Source: Myxococcota bacterium
Lineage (GTDB): Bacteria; Myxococcota_A; Polyangia; HGW-17; JAJRWW01
Length of the DNA stretch: 8,674 nucleotides
Reading direction: 5' to 3'
Assembly (NCBI GenBank): GCA_024276595.1
Contig: JAJRWW010000165.1
Span: 1-8,674, forward strand
Part shown: positions 1 through 4,805 of the stretch, one piece after another
Layout of the letters: every line of letters starts with the position of its first letter
Position numbering within the stretch: position 1 is the first letter of the stretch
Notes under the pieces: generated by a model
The model's database searches: none
The model's input: only the letters and a program-made list of their open reading frames with translations
Told to the model about the DNA's origin: nothing
Program-made: the position numbers and the translations under genes

Positions 1-127
1 AGGAACTGGCGCTGGGTACATCGCCTGGAGAGCAGGTATGTGGAGCCAGGGAGAATCTGTCGAGGCATTGTCATACCAGGGTTATCAGCCGACCGGCGGC
101 GCTGTTGCGAAGAATCAACCCCGGAGC

Positions 128-174
128 GGGGGCGCCCGGGGGCGGGGGGCGCAACCCCGGCGGGGGCGCCGGGG
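128..174 (+). other. G-rich tract with G-quadruplex potential
   Basis: Runs of guanines at 128-132, 138-142, 144-149, 162-166 and 171-174 lie on the plus strand, separated by short C/G spacers and one longer loop of about 12 bases. Four or more such runs fit the usual G-quadruplex pattern if the longer loop is allowed. The tract is directly upstream of the 35-bp repeats and looks partly like a decayed further copy, because the string agcgggggcgc at 125-135 recurs at 207-217. No gene is supported in 1-302; the reading frames open here are low-complexity Gly/Arg/Ala text with no recognisable domain. Confidence 0.4.
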
Positions 175-245
175 CGCGTCGCAATGGGCCGCAGCTCCGC
201 TGCTTCAGCGGGGGCGCGTCGCAATGGGCCGCAGCTCCGCTGCTT
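171..245. repeat. Two exact 35-bp direct repeats at 40-bp period
   Basis: The 35-bp unit at 171-205 is repeated exactly at 211-245, with 5 bp (cagcg) between. Each unit contains a small perfect dyad, GCAGC-TCC-GCTGC (191-203 and 231-243). A second dyad, CCGCTG-CTT-CAGCGG, spans the junction at 197-211. The unit is GC-rich, intergenic and non-coding by appearance, so it may belong to a dispersed REP-like family in this genome, but only these copies can be seen here. The last two bases of copy 2 supply the first TT of the TTGACA box used as the rpoZ -35 candidate. Confidence 0.85.
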
Positions 246-272
246 GACAAACGGTGCGGTCGATACTATCTG
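244..272 (+). promoter_or_regulatory. Candidate promoter of rpoZ
   Basis: A perfect TTGACA box lies at 244-249. Seventeen bases later comes TATCTG (267-272), a weak -10. The better-looking TACTAT (264-269) would leave only a 14-bp spacer. The element sits about 30-60 bp before the rpoZ start and inside the near-palindrome GATACTATC (262-270). The -35 box is convincing; the exact -10 is uncertain. Confidence 0.45.
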
Positions 273-291
273 TGCATTCCTGACAAGGTTT

Positions 292-296
292 GGAGG
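292..296 (+). promoter_or_regulatory. Ribosome binding site of rpoZ
   Basis: GGAGG lies 6 bp before the GTG at 303. It fixes the GTG as the start and rules out the upstream in-frame ATG at 105, whose extension would read through the repeat and the promoter. Confidence 0.8.
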
Positions 297-302
297 CACG
301 TC

Positions 303-548
303 GTGGCCAGAGTTACCGTGGAAGATTGTCTCGAGCAGCAACCCAACCGCTTCGCGCTGGTGATCCTGGGGTCCATGCGGGCGCGCCAGCTCCAAAAGGG
401 TTACGAGCCGCTGGTGAAGTGCAGCAACAAGCCCGCGGTCACGGCCCTGAGAGAGATCGCCAGGGACAGGGTCCGCTTTGCCGAGGACGTGCGAATTAAG
501 CTAAACGACTTCATCCGCGAGCAGGGTTTGCACGCCCAGGACCTGTAG
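303..548 (+). CDS. rpoZ: DNA-directed RNA polymerase omega subunit
   Basis: This encodes an 81-residue omega subunit, the small RNA polymerase subunit that helps fold and hold the beta-prime subunit. The N-terminus reads (V/M)ARVTVEDCL, followed by NRFALVILGSMRARQL (residues 15-30) and KPAVTALREIA (43-53), which together are the recognisable omega signature. The C-terminal ~20 residues are the usual variable tail. Length is normal for the family. The GTG start is set by a GGAGG box 6 bp upstream and by the conserved N-terminus. It stands alone here: the common partners gmk and spoT/relA are not downstream, because the next gene is convergent. The upstream flank is a repeat and G-rich region, so the gene probably has its own promoter. 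Confidence 0.93.
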   Translation: MARVTVEDCLEQQPNRFALVILGSMRARQLQKGYEPLVKCSNKPAVTALREIARDRVRFAEDVRIKLNDFIREQGLHAQDL

Positions 549-593
549 CCCACCTCGCCCGGCGGCTGGATCGCCTCACCTTCTCGCCTTCTG

Positions 594-641
594 CTCTGAG
601 ACAGCACTGGATGGGTACGGCTCCAGAGTACTGCCTCTGAG
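594..641. terminator. Imperfect inverted repeat between convergent rpoZ and tetR-type gene
   Basis: The left arm CTCTGAGACAGCACT (594-608) pairs with the right arm AGTACTGCCTCTGAG (627-641) at 12 of 15 positions. An inner alternative stem, CTGGA (607-611) with TCCAG (622-626), can close the loop further. The element lies in the 96-bp gap between two converging stop codons (548 and 645), where a bidirectional terminator is expected. There is no clear T-tract on either side, so the function is inferred from position and structure. Confidence 0.5.
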
Positions 642-644
642 GGG

Positions 645-1274
645 CTAAAGGGCGATCTTCGAAAAGAAGATGTCCTTGATGAGCCCCCGCTCGGCCTTGG
701 CCAGATCCAGAGCGTCAAAGTAGATCCAGTAGGATGTCATGGTAAAGATGTTCCCCAGCAGGCCTATGGCCAGGTAGATGGGGGGGAAGTCGGCCACCTC
801 TCCCGCCTGGACGGCTCGCTCGAACCGCTCGGCAAAGAACTCCAGGAAGCGCCTGTAGGAGTCCATGGACTTGCGCGCCAGGGGCTTTTCGTCCAGGTCC
901 GCGCTGGGGCGGTACTCGGCCACCAGAAACTCCAGGAAGGCGCGGTTCTCCGCAAACAGGTCCAAGATGGCGTCGATGCCGTTGTGGATCTCCTGCAGGG
1001 GGCTCTCGACGCCCTCGACCGCTTCCTCGAGCTGGCCGTAGGCCATCTCCAAGGTGTCCTCGATGAGGGAGTGGTAGATGTCCTCCTTGCTCTCGAAGTG
1101 CTTGTAAATGGAGGCGATGGAGAACTCGCTGCGCTTGGATATGTCTGCGATGGTGGTGCTTTTGTACCCCTTCTCGGAAAAAACCTGGCAGGAGGCGTCG
1201 AGGATCTCCTGCCGATGCCGCGCACGCTCCCGCTCGCGTCGGGTGAGAGGGCGTTGGGTCTTGACGTTCTTCAT
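645..1274 (-). CDS. TetR/AcrR-family transcriptional regulator
   Basis: This is a 209-residue one-component repressor of the TetR type: an N-terminal helix-turn-helix binds an operator as a dimer, and a C-terminal helical domain binds an unknown ligand. The DNA-binding domain spans about residues 20-67. It includes ILDASCQVFSEKGYKSTT, then the recognition segment SIASIYKHFESKEDIY (52-67), a textbook TetR helix 3/4. The N-terminal 20 residues are very basic (RRERERARHRQ). Residues 70-209 are helix-rich, with aromatic and acidic patches and no identifiable ligand motif. Length is typical. The gene is divergent from the kinase operon, and the shared intergenic region holds a perfect 15-bp dyad that could be its operator. 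It converges on rpoZ. The target genes are unknown; autoregulation and control of the kinase operon are both possible. Confidence 0.92.
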   Translation of the reverse strand: MKNVKTQRPLTRRERERARHRQEILDASCQVFSEKGYKSTTIADISKRSEFSIASIYKHFESKEDIYHSLIEDTLEMAYGQLEEAVEGVESPLQEIHNGIDAILDLFAENRAFLEFLVAEYRPSADLDEKPLARKSMDSYRRFLEFFAERFERAVQAGEVADFPPIYLAIGLLGNIFTMTSYWIYFDALDLAKAERGLIKDIFFSKIAL

Positions 1275-1275
1275 G

Positions 1276-1288
1276 GATCCTTTGGATC
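1276..1288. promoter_or_regulatory. Small inverted repeat at the regulator start codon
   Basis: GATCC-TTT-GGATC on the plus strand begins one base beyond the start codon (1272-1274) of the TetR-type gene. Read on the minus strand it includes the only plausible ribosome binding site, AAAGGA, about 3 bp before the ATG. It could be a translational hairpin or a minor operator half; five-base arms are short enough to be chance. Confidence 0.25.
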
Positions 1289-1315
1289 TTCCAGATGTGG
1301 CTTGCCTTGCCTTGG

Positions 1316-1345
1316 CCTGCTGTCAGCAGGTCCCATGGGCCATGG
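1316..1345. promoter_or_regulatory. Perfect 15-bp palindrome plus CCATGG pair, candidate TetR operator
   Basis: CCTGCTG-T-CAGCAGG (1316-1330) is a perfect dyad with seven-base arms. It is followed at 1333-1345 by CCATGG-G-CCATGG, itself symmetrical. TetR-family operators are commonly dyads of about this size next to the regulator's own gene. The dyad is 42 bp before the regulator start codon and downstream of its best promoter candidate, so binding would act as a roadblock; in RNA it could also form a hairpin in the leader. The kinase-operon promoter lies about 105 bp away. Confidence 0.45.
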
Positions 1346-1365
1346 ATTGTCTCTTGCTTGGGTCC

Positions 1366-1393
1366 ATCATACGGAAGCTCGTCTCTGTGGCAA
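1366..1393 (-). promoter_or_regulatory. Candidate sigma-70 promoter of the TetR-type gene
   Basis: On the minus strand, TTGCCA (1388-1393, 5 of 6 matches to the -35 consensus) is followed after 16 bp by TATGAT (1366-1371, 5 of 6 matches to the -10). This is the best-scoring promoter pair in the window by eye. It gives a 5' leader of roughly 80 nt that includes the 15-bp dyad. Confidence 0.55.
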
Positions 1394-1434
1394 GCATTCC
1401 CGCTTACACTCTGCGGGGTTGCCCTCAACAAAGT

Positions 1435-1464
1435 TTGGCGGCCTCCGGACAGATCGTCTATTAT
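1435..1464 (+). promoter_or_regulatory. Candidate promoter of the kinase operon
   Basis: TTGGCG (1435-1440, 4 of 6) and TATTAT (1459-1464, 5 of 6) are separated by 18 bp, about 80 bp before the kinase start. The -10 box sits in the heptamer TATTATC. A bulged dyad, GGAGGTC (1467-1473) with GACCCTCC (1477-1484), follows at the expected transcription start and could be an operator or leader hairpin. Confidence 0.45.
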
Positions 1465-1542
1465 CGGGAGGTCCGAGACCCTCCGGTCGCTTGGGGATTG
1501 TCCCGACACCGACGGGTCCGGCTTGGGTCCGACGGGGTGCCA

Positions 1543-4500
1543 ATGACGAGCGATGACTCTCCCGCCACGCCGCTGAGCGACGAGATCATTGGGGGACGAT
1601 TTCGAATCCGAGATCGACTGGACGCCACCGGTCGCGCCGAGGTGTACGTGGCAGAGCACGTGCTCACCCACAAGCGGGCTGCCCTCAAGGTGGCACACAC
1701 CAGCGCCGACATAGGCGACCAGAACCTGGCTCGTTTTCAGCGGGTGGCCCGGGTTGCCACCCAGCTTGCCCACCCCAACTGTGTGCGAATATCCGACTTT
1801 GGCACCGACGACGGCGGCTACGTCTACCTCGCCATGGAGCTGGCCACGGGCCGCGATCTGAGCCGAACTCTGGCCGAGGACGGTCCCTTGACGCCTGCAG
1901 AGGTGGTGGCCATCGCCTCGCAGGCCGCCGACGGTCTGGCTGAGGCCCACGGGCGAGGCATCTTGCACACTGAGCTGGCGCCCCACTACGTGATGGTGGA
2001 TCTCTCCTCGGGGACCCCCATGGTCAAGCTGCTCGGCTTCGGCCTGGGCCAGGTCATGAACGGCCTGGAGAGCGGTGTGGCGGTGGGAGCGCGGCTCAGC
2101 GGTCGACCCGCGGACTACGCCGCTCCAGAGCTTCTGAGCCCGGGGCTCCCGGTGGACCATCGCGCCGACCAGTTCGCCCTGGCGGCGGTGCTGTTCGAAG
2201 CTCTCACAGGGGAGCTTCCGTGGGAGGTGGAGCGGGGGGAGCCCCTGGGTCGCGTGGACCAGGCGCCCCGGCGGGCCTCTCGCCTGCGCGAAGATGCCGA
2301 GATCACCATGGCCCTGGATCGAGCCCTTGCTCGGGCCCTGGACCCGGATCCGAACCGGCGGTACATGGATGTCAAGGAGCTCGCGGACGCCCTGCACAAG
2401 GCTCTCCACGGGGACCCCAGGGACCTCTCCACGGTCGCCACCGTGCACCGCCAGTTCGGCCGCTACCGACTTCTGCGAACCATCGCTCGAGGTGGAATGG
2501 GCGAGCTGCACCTGGCCTCCAGCGAGACCCTGCCAGGGCTCACAAAGGTCTGCGCCCTCAAGCGGCTGCGTCCAGAGCTGGTGGAGGAGAAGACCTACGT
2601 GGAGCGCTTCCTGGCAGAGGCGCGCCTGGCGGCTCAGCTCAGCCACGCGAACCTGGCCACCGTGTACGACGTGGGCAAGGCCGACGACAGCTTCTACATC
2701 GCCATGGAGCTGGTAATCGGCAAGGACTGTCGCCGCATCATCGACCGGGCCAGGCAGGACGGAATCCAGGTCCCCGTTGAGGTGGCGCTGCTCATAGCCA
2801 GGGATCTGGCGGACGCGTTGGGGTACGCGCACCGGGTAATGCTGCCCAGCGGGGACGTGGGTCTCATTCACCGAGACGTCTCCCCCACGAACGTGCTCGT
2901 CTCTTACGAGGGGCAGGTCAAGCTCATCGATTTTGGGCTGGCAAAGCACGCCACCGCCGAGGGCAAGACCGAGACCGGCGTGGTCATTGGCAAGGTCGCC
3001 TACATGGCCCCGGAGCAGTGTCTGGCCGAGCCCATGGATCACCGGGCAGACATATACAGCGTGGGTGCGGTGCTCTTCGAGCTGCTCACCGGCCGCAAGC
3101 TGCGGGAAGGGGAGGACTTCGAGAAGGTCGCATCCAAGCTGCGCCTGCCGCCGGAGGTGCTTCCCGGCGCGCTACGGGATGATCTACCTCCGGAGGTGGA
3201 CCGGGTGCTCGCCAGGACCCTGGCGCCGGATCCGGACGCCAGGTACTCCCACGCCGAGGGGCTGCGGGACGACCTGTCGCGGATCCTGGCGGCCATCGCT
3301 CCGGCCGCCAGCCGTGACGTGGTTGCAGCATTCTTGGCGCAGATCTTTTCTGCGGAGCGGCAGAGCGAGACAGAGCTGGCCCAGGGGCTCCTCACGCGGG
3401 CCGCTCCCCGGCGACCCGGCTCGGCCCTGGACGGGCCAGTGAGAGCCGGGGCCAGGGCTAGGGTTGGGGACGGGGTTGGGGATGGGGTTGGGGCCGGGGA
3501 ACGCCCTCCGCAGGACCTGGAGCCAGAGCGGCTGGGAGGAGACAGGACCGGCGGCCTCTCCGGAGCACAATCGAGCCTAGCCGTCAGCAGCACAGTGGCG
3601 ATGGCGGTGGTGGATCCAGACCATGTGGAGCGTATTCGCAAGGGTCCCCCACCCGTGCCCGATGCCGGGTCGTCCGGGCCCCGGGGAGAGCCCCCTCTGG
3701 CCAGGGGCACCGAGGCGGGCGCGGGCTCCGCTGCTCTGGATGCCGAAGGGTCGCAGGAGCGCGACGTGGGACGCCTGGACACCCTGGATGGGCTCTCGGA
3801 GGTGAAGCCCTCTGCGGGCAGCTCCGAGGGTCGGCCGAGCGCCGCCGGGGCAGGCAGGAGCGGGGCTAGCTGGACCCTGGCGGTGCTGCTTTTGCTCTTG
3901 GGTTTGGCCGGTGGTTTCGCGGTGCGGCACCTGGCCCTCCCCGATCTCGGCCGTAGCGGCTCCCAGGGGCGAGCCAGCCGCGCCGCGCCACGGCCTTCCA
4001 TGGCTGTCGCCGTGGCGGCCGATGCAACGACGCCCCCCATGCGCGCGGTGTCGGCCTTGCCTCGACCTCGGCCGTGCCCGGTGAAGAGGACGGGCCCCAG
4101 CCCACAGGAGATCGCCCGGCTGGCAGAGGCCCGGAGCCTGCGACACCTGGAAGGCCTGGCCAGGGCAGCGCTGCTCGCCATCGGCGTGCGCGTGGATGAG
4201 CTGCCCGTGCTGCCCAGGCTCCGGGATGCCTACTCGGCCGTGGCTGCGGCGACAAGGAAGGGCGACATCGCCAGGGCCATGGATGCCCTCCTGGCCCTGC
4301 GGGCGGAGCTGGCAAAGAGGCGCAACCGCTGCAAGAAGGTGCGCAGACGCAAGTACAGATGGGCCCGGAAGGCGGTTCGGGCCATCCGCAGGGCCGCGCC
4401 GCGCGGGCGCAAGGAGCGCCGAGGGTTCCTCGAGCTGCACAGGTGGAAGGATCTGCGGGATCAGGTGAGAGTCCTGAAAAAGCGCAGCCGGGACAGGAAG

Positions 4501-4596
4501 CTTACCTGCGTCGAGAAGAGCCTGGCCTACGCGCGCCTGATCCCCCAGCTCAGGCAGACCCTGGCCAAGGTGTCCCCCAGGAAGAAAGAAAAGTAG
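1543..4596 (+). CDS. Membrane-anchored tandem pseudokinase-Ser/Thr protein kinase
   Basis: This 1017-residue protein has two Hanks-type kinase folds in tandem. Domain 1 (about 18-295) keeps the ATP lysine in ALKV (K49) and the APE motif (194-196). Its Gly-loop is degenerate, HRDLKPxN has become HTELAPHY (H142-Y149), and DFG has become GFG (165-167), so it should be catalytically dead. Domain 2 (about 307-590) is complete: RGGMGE loop (316-321), K340, E359, HRDVSPTN (443-450), DFG (463-465) and APE (489-491). The HRDVSPxN form is common in myxobacterial kinases. A Gly/Pro/Ala-rich linker (about 620-776) leads to one membrane helix (777-794) and a very basic outer region (795-1017). The expected topology is kinases in the cytoplasm and tail outside. 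I chose the ATG at 1543 because domain 1 begins at residue 18; its ribosome site is weak (GGGGTG), and an in-frame GTG at 1537 is an alternative. It is the first gene of a tight three-gene unit. Substrates and signal are unknown. Confidence 0.92.
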   Translation: MTSDDSPATPLSDEIIGGRFRIRDRLDATGRAEVYVAEHVLTHKRAALKVAHTSADIGDQNLARFQRVARVATQLAHPNCVRISDFGTDDGGYVYLAMELATGRDLSRTLAEDGPLTPAEVVAIASQAADGLAEAHGRGILHTELAPHYVMVDLSSGTPMVKLLGFGLGQVMNGLESGVAVGARLSGRPADYAAPELLSPGLPVDHRADQFALAAVLFEALTGELPWEVERGEPLGRVDQAPRRASRLREDAEITMALDRALARALDPDPNRRYMDVKELADALHKALHGDPRDLSTVATVHRQFGRYRLLRTIARGGMGELHLASSETLPGLTKVCALKRLRPELVEEKTYVERFLAEARLAAQLSHANLATVYDVGKADDSFYIAMELVIGKDCRRIIDRARQDGIQVPVEVALLIARDLADALGYAHRVMLPSGDVGLIHRDVSPTNVLVSYEGQVKLIDFGLAKHATAEGKTETGVVIGKVAYMAPEQCLAEPMDHRADIYSVGAVLFELLTGRKLREGEDFEKVASKLRLPPEVLPGALRDDLPPEVDRVLARTLAPDPDARYSHAEGLRDDLSRILAAIAPAASRDVVAAFLAQIFSAERQSETELAQGLLTRAAPRRPGSALDGPVRAGARARVGDGVGDGVGAGERPPQDLEPERLGGDRTGGLSGAQSSLAVSSTVAMAVVDPDHVERIRKGPPPVPDAGSSGPRGEPPLARGTEAGAGSAALDAEGSQERDVGRLDTLDGLSEVKPSAGSSEGRPSAAGAGRSGASWTLAVLLLLLGLAGGFAVRHLALPDLGRSGSQGRASRAAPRPSMAVAVAADATTPPMRAVSALPRPRPCPVKRTGPSPQEIARLAEARSLRHLEGLARAALLAIGVRVDELPVLPRLRDAYSAVAAATRKGDIARAMDALLALRAELAKRRNRCKKVRRRKYRWARKAVRAIRRAAPRGRKERRGFLELHRWKDLRDQVRVLKKRSRDRKLTCVEKSLAYARLIPQLRQTLAKVSPRKKEK
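3461..3499 (+). repeat. In-frame 12-bp G-rich tandem repeat coding (VGDG)n
   Basis: About three copies of a 12-bp unit, ggggttgggga followed by c or t, run through the kinase linker and are read in frame as V-G-D-G repeats ending V-G-A-G. The coding strand has seven runs of three or four guanines with 1-2 base loops, a strong G-quadruplex pattern in both DNA and mRNA. Repeat number could vary by slippage without a frameshift, since the unit is four codons. Confidence 0.8.
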
Positions 4597-4604
4597 CTCA
4601 GCCC

Positions 4605-4805
4605 ATGCGACTGACCTGGAACGCCACCTTTGGCCAGGAGGTGGAGGCCTTTGATCTTCGCTACTGCTGTGAGGACTGTGGTCTCTTCGACACGGTGGTG
4701 CAGCGCTGCGCCCATGGCTGGCCGCTGGCGGACCACCGACTGCCCAGGGGGCCTGACCAGGCCCAAAGAGAGGTGGTTTTTTGCAAGGAGTTCGAGCTGC
4801 GGTAG
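4605..4805 (+). CDS. Small Cys-rich, probably metal-binding protein
   Basis: This encodes 66 residues. I do not recognise a named family. The cysteines are arranged as C21-C22-x2-C25, C35 (followed by H37) and C60, with H44 between. C22, C25, C35 and C60 form a plausible four-ligand site for zinc or an iron-sulfur cluster. No signal peptide or membrane segment is visible, so it should be cytoplasmic. The ATG follows the kinase stop by 8 bp, and the downstream lipoprotein gene starts 25 bp before its stop, so it is locked into the operon by translational coupling; its own ribosome site is weak. The reading frame continues upstream inside the kinase gene, but the ATG at 4605 gives a compact protein and natural spacing. 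It could be an adaptor, a redox or metal sensor, or a small regulator; none of these can be shown. Confidence 0.7.
   Translation: MRLTWNATFGQEVEAFDLRYCCEDCGLFDTVVQRCAHGWPLADHRLPRGPDQAQREVVFCKEFELR
4768..4773 (+). promoter_or_regulatory. Ribosome binding site deciding the TTG start of the sulfatase-like gene
   Basis: GAGAGG lies 7 bp before the TTG at 4781 and inside the Cys-rich gene. It supports a TTG start that gives a complete lipoprotein signal peptide. No ATG or GTG start precedes the signal peptide in this frame. Confidence 0.7.

Noticed and set aside
1..127. tRNA or the tail of an upstream gene at the window edge
   Set aside because: No T-loop or cloverleaf could be traced, and the open plus frame shows no family features, so nothing is claimed.
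171..245. CRISPR array
   Set aside because: Only two units with a 5-bp gap; spacers are absent and no cas genes are visible.
105..302. N-terminal extension of rpoZ, and other small plus frames in 38-363
   Set aside because: They translate the repeat and G-rich tract into Gly/Arg-rich text. The GTG at 303 has a good ribosome site and the conserved omega N-terminus.
1108..1542. N-terminal extension of the kinase frame to an upstream ATG
   Set aside because: It would overlap the start of the divergent regulator and run through both promoters; the extension has no domain and the first kinase fold begins just after the ATG at 1543.
715..3042. Long minus-strand open frame of 775 residues opposite the kinase and regulator
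   Set aside because: It lies antisense to two clearly identified genes, has a His/Gly/Gln-rich composition with no domain, and is explained by high GC keeping opposite frames open.
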